A stretch of DNA of 35,602 nt from Syntrophaceae bacterium UBA5744 (GTDB taxonomy: Bacteria > Desulfobacterota > Syntrophia > Syntrophales > UBA2192): the NCBI GenBank assembly GCA_002419215.1, contig DIFQ01000032.1:1865-37466 (forward strand), written 5' to 3'. The notes under the pieces were generated by a model that was not told the origin of the DNA, ran no database searches, and saw only the letters and a program-made list of their open reading frames with translations. The position numbers and the translations under genes were made by a program. Below are positions 25,356 to 33,634 of this stretch, piece by piece. Numbering within the stretch: position 1 is the first letter of the stretch; each line of letters starts with the position of its first letter.

Positions 25356-27242
25356 GTGAGCCTGAACCCGAAGGAAGTCAGGAATCGCAAGTTTCATCAA
25401 AGCCTTACGGGATACGATGCGAAGGAGGTGAGCCTCTTTCTCAAGGATGTGGCGCTCGAGCTGGAGAAGATCTCCATGCAGAACATCCATCTGTCGGAGG
25501 CAAACAAGGCCCTGGACAGGCAGGTGGCCCAGCTCCGCGTGAAAATTTCCCTGACCTCCGACAAAGGCACTGGTCCCGGCCGCGACGCCGGGAGCCACGG
25601 CAGGCAGGATGCGCTGCTGTATGAGGCCCGTCTCAAGGCGGAGGAAATCGTCCGGCTGGCCAAAATGGAAGCAGCCGATCTGTTGGCATCCCAGGAGGAG
25701 GAATCGAAGAGGAAAGCCCGGGAGTCGGCCCGGGGCATTACTGCGCAGGCCAGGACCGAAGCCGCGGATATTCTGCACTCCGCCCGGGAAGAGGCCGAAA
25801 GGCTTGCAGGCGTCAAAAACCGCGAAGCAAAAAAAGAGACCGAGGAAGAACGCCGCCGGATTCTTCATGATGCAAAAGCCGCCGCGGAGAAGATGCTGCA
25901 GGGGGCGCAGAAGCGGCATGAGTCCCTGGAAGCCGAGCGGAAAGAAGAGGCTTTGAAGCAGTCGCGAGAGTTCTCCAGGATCATCACCTCGCAGGCGAAG
26001 AGGGAGGCCGAAGAGATCCTGGCTTCCGCCCGGGAGGAGGCGGGGCGAATCATCGGGGAAGCCGTGCAGGAAGCCGAGGGCCAGAGGGAAAAGCTCGTCG
26101 ACGAGACGAGAAAATCGGCCGTGGGGCGCTCGAAAAAGTTCATATCCGAGGCCGAGCGCCAGGCCGAAGAGATCCTCCTGCTTGCCCGTGAAGAGGCCGA
26201 GAAAAACGCAGCTGCCCGCAAAATCCAGGCGGATCGGGAGATCGACAAGGAGCGGAAGCGTGTCCTGTCGGAAGCGAAAGTGACTGCCGAAAGGGTCATC
26301 CGGGATGCTCGTGATCGGGCTGATGCACAGGGTACGGATCACGGTCGCGAACAGGCCGTAAAACAGAAGGCCATTATTGACGAAGCCCATCGGCGGGCCG
26401 AGGAGATCATCGTCGCCGCCCGGGAGGAGGCTGAGTCCTACAAGGCAAGGCTGAAGCAGCAAATCTCGAAAAAAGCCGAGAAGGAAAGGGAATCCCTGCT
26501 TTCCGATGCCCGTGAGGAAGCGGCCGCTCTTTTGGAACAGGCGAGAGCCGAGGCGCGGGCGAGCGTCGAGAACGAAAAGCGCGAGGCGGCGAAGAAGGCA
26601 AAAAAAGCCGACGAGACATTGGTCGCTGCGAAGGTCAAGGCGCGGGAAATCCTGGACGGCGCACAGATCGAGGCCGAACACGCGGCTTCCCGGGTAAAGG
26701 AAGAAGCGGAGCGGAGCTGCAAGGACCTTATCGAGGAAGCAAAAGCCCGCGCGGCACAGATTGTCGAACGGGCACGGGCCGAGGACGCCGGAGGCAGGAA
26801 AAAGGCGATGGCCGATGCTGAGCCGGCAGGGGACAAAGGGCAGAAAAAGCTCATCCACAAGCTCATGAAGAAAGTCAAGGCCGGCAGCTACACCGATGAC
26901 TACCAGACGGAATCCAGCGAACTCGTTATCGGCAGAATGGCATCCGTGATGGTCTCCGATGCGGAAAACGAAGCCAGGGCCGTCCTGAAGCGGGCCCGGG
27001 CCGAGGCGGAGAGCATGAAGGCCGAGCATGCGGGCAAGCTCGAGGAAACGAAGAGGGAGTGCGACATGCTGCGACAGGAAGCAGAGAGGGAGGCTCAGCG
27101 AATAACGGCTGTTGCGAAGCGGGAAGCGGAGGCCATCAAGGTGGAAATCGAACAGCTGAAACGCCTCAGGAATGCCCTGGAGGAGGAGGTGCGTGGCGCC
27201 TCCTCCGTCGAATCCGGCGAACAACAGGCAAACCCTTCTTGA
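25356..27242 (+). CDS. Very long DivIVA-domain coiled-coil protein
   Basis: The 628-residue protein starts at GTG 25356 (GGGGAG about 8 bases upstream). It opens with MSLNPKEVRNRKFHQSLTGY, followed by DAKEVSLFLKDV, the DivIVA N-terminal signature (LTP.DI.N..F....GYD..EV..FLD). DivIVA binds curved membranes and recruits division or polar proteins. Residues 90-480 form a nearly continuous charged coiled coil with recurring A-E-E-I-x3-AREEA units (AREEA at 143, 225, 277, 355 and 385). A short gap (505-530) is followed by a second coil (535-612). The usual DivIVA size is 150-250 residues, so this is greatly extended. It has no signal peptide. It is divergent from the microprotein/TPR genes. Confidence 0.75.
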   Translation: MSLNPKEVRNRKFHQSLTGYDAKEVSLFLKDVALELEKISMQNIHLSEANKALDRQVAQLRVKISLTSDKGTGPGRDAGSHGRQDALLYEARLKAEEIVRLAKMEAADLLASQEEESKRKARESARGITAQARTEAADILHSAREEAERLAGVKNREAKKETEEERRRILHDAKAAAEKMLQGAQKRHESLEAERKEEALKQSREFSRIITSQAKREAEEILASAREEAGRIIGEAVQEAEGQREKLVDETRKSAVGRSKKFISEAERQAEEILLLAREEAEKNAAARKIQADREIDKERKRVLSEAKVTAERVIRDARDRADAQGTDHGREQAVKQKAIIDEAHRRAEEIIVAAREEAESYKARLKQQISKKAEKERESLLSDAREEAAALLEQARAEARASVENEKREAAKKAKKADETLVAAKVKAREILDGAQIEAEHAASRVKEEAERSCKDLIEEAKARAAQIVERARAEDAGGRKKAMADAEPAGDKGQKKLIHKLMKKVKAGSYTDDYQTESSELVIGRMASVMVSDAENEARAVLKRARAEAESMKAEHAGKLEETKRECDMLRQEAEREAQRITAVAKREAEAIKVEIEQLKRLRNALEEEVRGASSVESGEQQANPS

Positions 27243-27383
27243 TCCACGCGTCCGATTCTTCCATTCCACCCAATTATATTTCCATTTGTTATCAATAACT
27301 TAACCATCCAACCTCTTCATGGCCGTTGCGACGCGTTCTTGCCGTCTGTGGAGTCCGGCAAAAACAATGAATTGTGATGCGCA

Positions 27384-27479
27384 CTGTAAACTTTCCTTAC
27401 AGACCAATATCTGTTCAGATACACAAAAACATTAATGTTTTCCGTATGTAACCGTTGTTACTGTAAAGATATTTTACGT
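27384..27479 (+). promoter_or_regulatory. Three TGTAA/TTAC dyads, putative activator binding sites
   Basis: CTGTAA-N7-TTACAG at 27384-27402, ATGTAA-N6-TTAC at 27446-27461, and CTGTAA-N7-TTACGT at 27461-27479 share half-sites and nearly the same spacing. They are centred about 175, 115 and 100 bases before the predicted sigma-54 transcription start. This is where enhancer-binding regulators usually sit. A separate 16-bp perfect palindrome, AAAACATTAATGTTTT, lies at 27426-27441. The whole 27243-27615 gap is AT-rich and holds no gene. Confidence 0.5.
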
Positions 27480-27542
27480 TTTCTCCGCACGAATTTCGTC
27501 CGATTGCAAGAAAATAATTAGTAAATTCAGGCACTTATATTT

Positions 27543-27557
27543 TGGCATAGTAGTTGC
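27543..27557 (+). promoter_or_regulatory. Sigma-54 promoter of the PEP-CTERM gene
   Basis: TGGCATAGTAGTTGC departs from TGGCAC-N5-TTGC at a single position, with exact GG-to-GC spacing. The predicted start near 27569 gives a leader of about 47 bases to the ATG at 27616. It is the best sigma-54 match in the window. Confidence 0.72.
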
Positions 27558-27615
27558 GATGTAATCAAAATGAAGGAAGATCGAGAGAGGATAATTTTTC
27601 GGAAGGAGGCATGTT

Positions 27616-28155
27616 ATGAAAAAAATTCTTGTTTTGATGGTCGCGGCACTTTTCCTTTCTGCTGCACCGGCGTGGGCGTTAACAGTGAATGCTGGGGCGA
27701 CGGATGTGGGGGGCTATGACAAGTTAAAGTTTACAGCAACGCAAGGTTCCCCAGAACTTCCGAGCGCTGGAGACGCTGATGAGCTCGCTTGGGTGCGGGA
27801 TGTACTTAACGATCAGACCATTACCTTGGCTGCAAAATATACTCAAATGAATTGGCTGTTGACCAATGAGCCAGGTGTTTATGCAATAGATCTTCAGACG
27901 AATCCGGAGTATTTTCTTGTCAAAATCGGTGGAGGTGCCGGGAGCACTGGATATACTCACTTCTTATACGAAAATCTTGAATCGCTGAATTGGGGGGTTG
28001 TCGCACTCGCCGAATTAGGCCTTAGCACCACAAACATAACCGCCCTCAGTCACGTTGACGAATTCAATGGAACACAGGTTCCTGAACCCATTAGCATGCT
28101 TCTTCTCGGCTTCGGCCTAGTGGGCCTGGCAGGAGTGAAGAGATTCCGAAAGTAA
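27616..28155 (+). CDS. PEP-CTERM sorting-domain protein (exosortase substrate)
   Basis: The 179-residue secreted protein has a clear signal peptide (MKKILVLMVAALFLSAAPAWA). A roughly 130-residue domain without recognised family follows. The C-terminal tripartite sorting signal is VPEP at 155-158, a hydrophobic helix (ISMLLLGFGLVGLAGV) and a basic end KRFRK. Exosortases cut such tails and the proteins end up at the cell surface, usually with exopolysaccharide systems. AAGGAGG lies 7 bases before the ATG. The gene is monocistronic, between a near-consensus sigma-54 promoter and a strong terminator. No exosortase is in the window. Its base composition is lower in GC than that of its neighbours. 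Confidence 0.92.
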   Translation: MKKILVLMVAALFLSAAPAWALTVNAGATDVGGYDKLKFTATQGSPELPSAGDADELAWVRDVLNDQTITLAAKYTQMNWLLTNEPGVYAIDLQTNPEYFLVKIGGGAGSTGYTHFLYENLESLNWGVVALAELGLSTTNITALSHVDEFNGTQVPEPISMLLLGFGLVGLAGVKRFRK

Positions 28156-28179
28156 CGATAGTCATTGATCATCGACAAG

Positions 28180-28214
28180 AAAAGGCGGGGTCCCGGTGCG
28201 ACCCCGCCTTTTTT
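28180..28214 (+). terminator. Strong intrinsic terminator of the PEP-CTERM gene
   Basis: AAAAGGCGGGGTC pairs with GACCCCGCCTTTT around a 7-base loop, followed directly by a run of T (28209-28214). It lies 25 bases after the stop codon. Confidence 0.9.
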
Positions 28215-28314
28215 ATGCAGCATGCCCGATCGACTGCGAACTCATCCTGACGAAAGATTTGATGCAACAGAAATGGTTTCAAGACTCCGAAGCGACCGGC
28301 GTGATGCCACACAT

Positions 28315-28350
28315 TGTCATTCCCGCGAAGGCGGGAATCCATCTGAAGAG
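28315..28350. repeat. REP-like element (CATTCCCGCGAAGGCGGGAATCCA)
   Basis: The palindrome TCCCGCGAAGGCGGGA and the tail ATCCATCTGAAGAG recur at 34108-34140. A variant is at 31269-31291. In translation it gives the well-known spurious peptides HSREGGNP and SFPRRRESI, so frames crossing it were not called genes. Confidence 0.8.
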
Positions 28351-28450
28351 TTCATTCCGAATGATCTCCGCAATGAAAGGGGATACCCCGCAATATGCTG
28401 CGGGTTGGTCATGGACAGGACGATTATTCACACCCTCAGGACTCCCGGCT

Positions 28451-29038
28451 TTAAAGCCCCGCGGAAAAATCCTCTTTCTGGTAGTAATCCAGAACGCGTT
28501 TCACGTAATCACGGGTTTCTCGGATAGGCGGAATGCCTTTGTGCTCCACCACCCTGGTCGGGCCGCAGTTGTATGCCGCCAGGGCGTGCGCCAGGTTGCC
28601 GTCGAATTTATCGAGCAGGTGTGCGAAATAGGCAGTGCCCCCGTGGATATTCTGCTCGATGTCAAATGGGTCAACGACCCCATATTCTCTATAAACCGCC
28701 GGGGTCAGCTGCATAAGACCTTTCGCGCCCCTCGGGCTGACCGCCGTGCGATTCCCTCCGGACTCGACATAAATGATCGTTGCGACAAGTTTAGGATCCA
28801 GGGCATGCTTCTGCGAGGCTTCATTGATCGCCCGCTCATATGCGGGTTTTGACCCTGTCACCGCAGCCGGCGCCTCTTCTTCCTGTCTTTCCCCATCACC
28901 GGGGCAGGGGGTCCAGGATTCGTCCTGTTGGGCATAGGCGGAAAGGGCGACGAAAAGGCATAGACCGACGACATAAAGCCATCTGGTGCAACAGACGCGC
29001 TCTGCGGGATTGGATTCGCAGGGTAGAGACCGAGTCAA
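28451..29038 (-). CDS. Secreted lytic transglycosylase (SLT/Slt70-like domain)
   Basis: The 195-residue protein cleaves peptidoglycan glycan strands in the periplasm. An N-terminal signal or anchor (about residues 19-38, RWLYVVGLCLFVALSAYAQ) precedes an SLT domain (about 62-190). The catalytic glutamate is E92 in YVESGG, with GLMQLTP (108-114) and AAYNCGP (154-160), all canonical. The start is the TTG at 29038, supported by GAGGG 7 bases upstream; no ATG lies before the signal sequence. A cysteine-containing stretch before the hydrophobic segment (VCCTRW) is unusual. It lies downstream of the LysM/SPOR ATPase gene on the same strand, suggesting joint work on the cell wall. Confidence 0.88.
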   Translation of the reverse strand: MTRSLPCESNPAERVCCTRWLYVVGLCLFVALSAYAQQDESWTPCPGDGERQEEEAPAAVTGSKPAYERAINEASQKHALDPKLVATIIYVESGGNRTAVSPRGAKGLMQLTPAVYREYGVVDPFDIEQNIHGGTAYFAHLLDKFDGNLAHALAAYNCGPTRVVEHKGIPPIRETRDYVKRVLDYYQKEDFSAGL

Positions 29039-29657
29039 TGATTTACCCTCATGAACAGTTCTCTCAGATCAGTGGCCTGCATGCAGTACAGATCCTGCAT
29101 CCCGATCGCCTGAACTTGATGGGAAAATCCGTGCCATCAAAGCGATGCGGTGACATTCCGGACTGCCTTCCGACATGCGGGGCAGGGCTTCTAAAATAAT
29201 CTATCAGAGGGGGGACAGGCAGACAATCAGACGAGTGTATGGTTTATCGTACCAAAAAAAGATTACTACGCCGGGTGCAAATTAATACCCGCGCGGTATC
29301 CCGGATTAGGAGGCGGGAGCGGCTGATATCGCCGTGCTCGGGATGTGCCGGGTTCATGTCGCCAATGTCCTGTCTGAGTGGTTGAAGTCCACGATGAATG
29401 ATGATATTCGTGTCGCCCTTCCTCATCCTTCTTCATCTGAGGCTTTTCCGTCTGGCATTCGCCTTCGGCCTTGCGGTGCTCGTTTCTCTCTTTTTCTTCA
29501 TGCAGAATCATCCACGGAAAGTCATCGCCATCGAGGATGTGCCGAAGAAGCAGAGGCCCGCCAAGACCTGCGGGGCCGGGTGATAGCGGCAGCGGGACGG
29601 GGCCCGGGCGGCCCGGCTGGATCGACGGGAGTCAATGGATACGATATTCCGCGTGCC
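29039..29657. other. Gap between the ExeA-like ATPase gene and the transglycosylase
   Basis: No firm gene. A 61-codon plus-strand frame at 29398-29583 begins with a hydrophobic stretch (SPFLILLHLRLFRLAFAFGLAVLV) but lacks a ribosome site. A minus-strand frame at 29266-29511 is charged and unconvincing. A near sigma-54 string on the minus strand around 29135 (TGGCACGGATTTTCC) lacks the -12 GC. Confidence 0.35.
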
Positions 29658-31124
29658 CTATCCGGACGAAGCGGGAAAGGCGGGCAGGACCCCCTGCTGT
29701 TTCAGGCCCCGCAGGGCATGAAGGGCTTCTTCTTTCGACTGGAACCCCCCTGCCGTCAGGCGGTACCAGAGAGAGTCGCCTGAAACTTTTCGCAGTGTCG
29801 ACTTGAACGTCTTTCCCTGAAGAAGCGGATGTTTCTTCAGGGCCTGAATGGATCGCTGGTCGGCGAATGTTCCGAGGTAGATGTGGTATCTCCCGTCCGG
29901 GTTCCGGCCGAGAAACCTCTCTTCCGTGAGCGGGGGGATTTTTATCGGCTCATCGGCGGGGATTTGGTTCACATCGGTGATCCGCGGGTTGCGCTCCAGC
30001 AGGATGTCCAGCACCGTCGGGTTGACGACGCCGTAGTGCTGCTGTGCAAGAAGCGACAGGGTCCAGCCCTTTTTCACGGTTACGGTTTTTTCCGGTTCGA
30101 CTGCCTGCGGTTGCTCCTGCTTCTGGATCTTTGCCTGAACCGGGGCGGACTTTTCGACAATAGCTCCAGGAACCGCTTTTTCGACGACGGTCACGGGGGC
30201 TGCGGCCCGATCCCGTTTCAAAACCGCAAGCGCTCCGATTCCCAGGGCGGCGGCAAGCACAACGGCCAGGACCGCGCGGAGAAATGCCGGCCTGCGGAGA
30301 AACGTTTCGGTTTTCGGCCTGAGGTAGCGCATCTCCCCGAGCGTTTCTCTTGCGAGCTTTTTGTCGATGACCTTCCGGGAGGCGATGAATCCGTTCACCA
30401 GGGCGCGGTCGCACAGGGTGTTGATGACCCGGGGGATCCCTTGGGAAAATTTCCAGATCATCCGGACAGCCTCCGGTTCGAAGATGCGCGCGCCGCCGTA
30501 TCCGGCAACCTTCAGGCGGTGCTCGATGTACTCCCCGCACTCCTTCTCGCTGAGCGTGTCGATGCGGTAGCGGGTCGTGACCCGGTCCTTGAAGGCCTGC
30601 AATTCGATGGTGTCCAGTTTGGGCTCGAGCTCCGGCTGACCGATCAGGAGAATCTGGATCAGCCTGGCTGAGGGGGACTCGCGGATGAACAGCCTGAAGA
30701 GGTTCTCGATCACATCGACCTTGAGATTCTGTCCCTCGTCGATGACGATCGCCACCGTCTCGTCCCGGGCCATCCGCTCCCTCATGTACCGGTGAAACTG
30801 GACGATCAGCGAGGTCAGGGTGTCTTCATCGATCTCCTCTCCGAGTTCCTGCAGGATGTTCCGCAGGAGATCCTGGAAACCGATGGTCGTGTGAAAGACG
30901 AAAGCGGTCTGGATTTTTTCGCTGAGACCCTTCAGAAGGGCATATACAAGGGTCGTTTTCCCGGTCCCGACCTCACCCGACACGACCGTGATGCCCTTCC
31001 GCTCCCGGATCCCGGCTATCATGGAGGACATGGCGCCCTGATGGGTAGGCGTCATGTAGAGGAAGCGGGGGTCGGGGCTGAGTTGAAACGGATCTTCGGA
31101 AAAACCGTAAAATTCCCTGTACAT
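29658..31124 (-). CDS. ExeA/GspA-like AAA ATPase with periplasmic LysM and SPOR domains
   Basis: The 488-residue protein starts MYREFYGFSEDPFQLSPDPR, the ExeA-family opening. The cytoplasmic AAA domain (1-265) has Walker A GEVGTGKT (50-57), Walker B IVIDEGQ (D129/E130) and the arginine-rich GIPRVINTLCDRAL segment (229-242). A single transmembrane helix lies at 279-302. The periplasmic part has a LysM-like domain (about 348-398, KKGWTLSLLAQQHYG then NPRITDVNQI) and a C-terminal SPOR domain (about 410-485, YHIYLGTFADQRSIQALKKH). ExeA of Aeromonas remodels peptidoglycan to let the type II secretin assemble. The related PEP-CTERM-locus ATPase family belongs to exopolysaccharide loci. AAGGGG lies 7 bases before the ATG. 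Confidence 0.88.
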   Translation of the reverse strand: MYREFYGFSEDPFQLSPDPRFLYMTPTHQGAMSSMIAGIRERKGITVVSGEVGTGKTTLVYALLKGLSEKIQTAFVFHTTIGFQDLLRNILQELGEEIDEDTLTSLIVQFHRYMRERMARDETVAIVIDEGQNLKVDVIENLFRLFIRESPSARLIQILLIGQPELEPKLDTIELQAFKDRVTTRYRIDTLSEKECGEYIEHRLKVAGYGGARIFEPEAVRMIWKFSQGIPRVINTLCDRALVNGFIASRKVIDKKLARETLGEMRYLRPKTETFLRRPAFLRAVLAVVLAAALGIGALAVLKRDRAAAPVTVVEKAVPGAIVEKSAPVQAKIQKQEQPQAVEPEKTVTVKKGWTLSLLAQQHYGVVNPTVLDILLERNPRITDVNQIPADEPIKIPPLTEERFLGRNPDGRYHIYLGTFADQRSIQALKKHPLLQGKTFKSTLRKVSGDSLWYRLTAGGFQSKEEALHALRGLKQQGVLPAFPASSG

Positions 31125-31230
31125 GAAAGGTCCCCTTGTTATTCAATCCATATCATTTATTCGACCCGAGGACAACCTTGAGGAACGCGCCAATCTGGCA
31201 CGAAAATTGATTATTAATCTGCACAAGCAT

Positions 31231-31291
31231 GTCATGCCGGACTCGATCCGGCATCCAGTCCTTTGTGGATTCCCGCCTACGCGGGAATGAC
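31231..31291. repeat. REP-like composite element
   Basis: GTCATGCCGGACTCGATCCGGCAT forms one palindrome and GGATTCCCGCCTACGCGGGAATGAC a second, in the inverse orientation of the elements at 28315 and 34108. The first is a known alternative module of this repeat family. Confidence 0.75.
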
Positions 31292-31432
31292 TTCATGGCG
31301 GTATTTCGTCTCCTGTGCAAAAATATAGATCGGCAGGGTAATCTGTAATATAAGACCTTCAACCGATTTCCCTGCTCACAACAGCGGGCGCAACGAGGGA
31401 TGAAAGTGATGCCGCTGTTTCTGAAAAGAGGT

Positions 31433-31660
31433 CATCGCGAGCCGAGCCTTCAGAGACCCTTTTCCCATAGTCTTCCTCTCCCTTGAGGGGAGAGGATTGA
31501 GGTGAGGGTGAATGATCCCAGTCCTTTTTCGGGAGAGGGTCGGGGTGAGGGTGGGTTTACAGAGGTGTGGCGATCCACGTTTGAGATCTGTGCGTTGATA
31601 TAACGAAGATTGCATCGCGGAGTTTATCCTGAGCCTGCCGAAGGGCTTGCAATGAAGATT
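31433..31660. repeat. Composite dispersed repeat upstream of the AAA+ gene
   Basis: The block opens with ggtcatcgcgagccgagcc and closes with gggcttgcaatga. Inside are two CCCTCTCCC-like palindromes (31478-31490 and 31530-31540) with GGTGAGGGTG tails, gtggcgatccacg, and gcctgccgaagggc. The 31125-31703 gap holds no gene beyond these repeats. Confidence 0.6.
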
Positions 31661-31703
31661 TTTTACACAACTACGTTCAAATAAAGCAGGAGAGGAAGCC
31701 GGT

Positions 31704-32954
31704 ATGCCGACCACAAAGATCTCAGCCGCCAAAACCATCGAGGAAACGGGCGTTCGCCGAAACCTTCTGGAGGATCTCGCGCTCAAGACACTCTACCTGA
31801 CAGGTGAAATGTCCTTGCACGAGCTGGCTGGCCAAATGGCGCTCTCCTTGGGCGTTGCAGATGAGCTTTTCCAGCGCCTGCGCAAGGACCAGTTCTGCCA
31901 GGTCACCGGCATGGAAAAAGGCGTTCACCGCATCACCACCACGTCGGGGGGGAAGACACGCGCCCTGGAGCTTCTGTCCCAGAACTCATACGCCGGCCCC
32001 GCGCCCGTGTCGCTTGCCGACTACGTCGATCGCGTTCGCGCCCAGAGCGTCAAGAACATGAAAGTCATCCCGAAGGACCTGCACCGCGCCTTCGAGGGTC
32101 TCGTGCTCGATGCCCGGACGCTGGATCAGCTCGGTACGGCCGTGCAGTCGGGGCGCGCACTGTTTCTCTACGGGCCGACAGGGACAGGAAAGACCACAGT
32201 CGCCGTGACACTCATGGAACTCTTCGATCTCGACCGGGTGTGGCTGCCCCACGCGGTGGAGGTGGACGGGCAGATCATCACGGTGTACGACTCGGCCATC
32301 CACCAGAAGCTGGAGCAGCCCAAAGTCAAGAACCCCGACCAGGATGCCCGCTGGGTGCAGTGCCGCCGGCCGCGGGTGATGGTGGGCGGCGAGCTGACCA
32401 TCGAGATGCTGGACCTGCAGTTCAACCGGAACACCAAGTACTACACCGGGCCGCTGCAGATGAAGGCCAACAACGGCCTGCTGATCGTGGACGACTTCGG
32501 CCGCCAGCGCGTCAGCCCCGAGGAGCTGCTCAACCGCTGGGTGGTTCCCCTGGACCGCCGGATCGACTTCCTGACCCTGGCGGGCGGCAAGAAGATCGAG
32601 ATCCCCTTCGACCTCTTTGTGGTCTTCGCCACCAACCTGGACCCCGCCAAGATGGTGGACGAGGCGTTCCTGCGCCGCATCCAGACCAAGATCAAGGTGG
32701 ACTTCGTCTCGTGCGAGCAGTTCCGCGAGATTTTCCGGCGAGCCTGCGTGGAGTACAACCTTGCATACGATCAGGCAATCGTGGATGAGCTGATCCGGTT
32801 GATCGGCATGGAGTTCAAGGAACCGCTGCGGGCCTGCTACCCCCGCGACATCCTGAGGCAGATCCAATGGGCGGCGCAGTACCTCCAGAAGGAACCCCGG
32901 CTGGATCGGGAGAGTGTAGCCCAGGCCTGCCGCAACTACTTCCTGACGGCCTAG
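31704..32954 (+). CDS. AAA+ ATPase with N-terminal winged-helix-like domain
   Basis: The 416-residue protein starts at ATG 31704 after AGGAGAGGAA. Residues 15-90 look like a winged helix (LEDLALKTLYLTGEMSLHEL then FQRLRKDQFCQVTG). The AAA+ core has Walker A GPTGTGKT at 157-164, Walker B LLIVDDFG (D263/D264) and a sensor-1 FATNLDP. It continues with a lid domain containing CYPRDILRQIQW near residue 373. Predicted ATPases of this architecture occur in deltaproteobacteria and cyanobacteria, often near pilus genes, but I know of no defined function. No signal peptide or transmembrane segment. The C-terminal two thirds is noticeably GC-rich. It is convergent with the GGDEF-like gene, 23 bases apart. 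Confidence 0.75.
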   Translation: MPTTKISAAKTIEETGVRRNLLEDLALKTLYLTGEMSLHELAGQMALSLGVADELFQRLRKDQFCQVTGMEKGVHRITTTSGGKTRALELLSQNSYAGPAPVSLADYVDRVRAQSVKNMKVIPKDLHRAFEGLVLDARTLDQLGTAVQSGRALFLYGPTGTGKTTVAVTLMELFDLDRVWLPHAVEVDGQIITVYDSAIHQKLEQPKVKNPDQDARWVQCRRPRVMVGGELTIEMLDLQFNRNTKYYTGPLQMKANNGLLIVDDFGRQRVSPEELLNRWVVPLDRRIDFLTLAGGKKIEIPFDLFVVFATNLDPAKMVDEAFLRRIQTKIKVDFVSCEQFREIFRRACVEYNLAYDQAIVDELIRLIGMEFKEPLRACYPRDILRQIQWAAQYLQKEPRLDRESVAQACRNYFLTA

Positions 32955-32977
32955 CGCGATTCGCGTGGTAGACGATT

Positions 32978-33523
32978 TCACATCTTCGATGTCGGATGGT
33001 TGAAGAAAGCAGGCACAAACTTTACGAATGCGGCAAAGCTGCCCATGACCTCCAGCAGCCTTTTCATCCTGGAAGAGGAATGCATCCGGGCATGACGATC
33101 CATCAGTCCCTGGCAGCGTTCCAGGTCGAAACGGCCGCATGAAACGGCGTCCTCGCGGGACGAGGGGAATGTGTGGAAGGTGACATAGATCTTCCGCAGG
33201 TCGGCCGGTTCCAGTCGAGAAGTCAGCGCGGCCTGCATCTTTCCGAACAGGGCCGCTCTTGTGTCGGGTCCGACGGAATCGAGTTCCGTGAAGACGATGC
33301 CGATGACGGATTCCCGCACGTACCAGCCCCGGAAATCCGTCTCGCGGAAACTCGATGCAAGCGTTTTCAGCATCTGATTCAGCCCCTCATGCTTCATAAA
33401 GCCTGAGACATTGATCAAAATCAGGATAAACGGTTTTTGGGAGCGACGGGAGCGCATTCTCTCGAGGTCGAACATCCTGTTGAATTGAAGTTCTTCGTAG
33501 AAGTTATCGCTTCCCTCGAACAT
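32978..33523 (-). CDS. Degenerate GGDEF-fold-like protein of the type seen in exopolysaccharide loci
   Basis: The 181-residue protein starts at ATG 33523, where GGAG lies 6 bases upstream; an in-frame TTG at 33580 and an ATG at 33529 are worse. FDLERMRSRRSQKPFILILINVSGF resembles the first strand and helix of a nucleotide cyclase fold. SSFRETDFRGWYVRESVIGIVFTEL occupies the place of the GG(D/E)EF region but lacks that motif, so it is probably not an active diguanylate cyclase. Similar proteins are found, from memory, beside sugar transferases in exopolysaccharide loci. A basic, hydrophobic tail ends it (GSFAAFVKFVPAFF). It follows the pilin-like gene by 111 bases. Confidence 0.55.
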   Translation of the reverse strand: MFEGSDNFYEELQFNRMFDLERMRSRRSQKPFILILINVSGFMKHEGLNQMLKTLASSFRETDFRGWYVRESVIGIVFTELDSVGPDTRAALFGKMQAALTSRLEPADLRKIYVTFHTFPSSREDAVSCGRFDLERCQGLMDRHARMHSSSRMKRLLEVMGSFAAFVKFVPAFFNHPTSKM

Positions 33524-33634
33524 GACCATCTCCTTTCTTACCGTGGTTGTTCCCGTGACCCGAAACGCCGCGAACGTCAACGTCTAACCCTTCCTTGCTG
33601 TCCGGTCGATCGGTGAGCGTTAAGTGCAAACCGG

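Noticed and set aside
25326..27269. 647-codon frame antisense to the DivIVA-like gene
   Set aside because: It is the mirror of a repetitive, GC-rich coiled-coil gene, has leucine/phenylalanine/glycine-rich shadow composition, and lacks a ribosome site. The sense frame has a family signature.
28165..28852. Plus-strand frames after the PEP-CTERM gene
   Set aside because: They cross a REP-like element (HSREGGNP and VIPAKAGIH peptides) and lie opposite the transglycosylase gene.
29121..29136. TGGCACGGATTTTCC as sigma-54 promoter for the transglycosylase
   Set aside because: The essential -12 GC is CC, so only half the motif is present.
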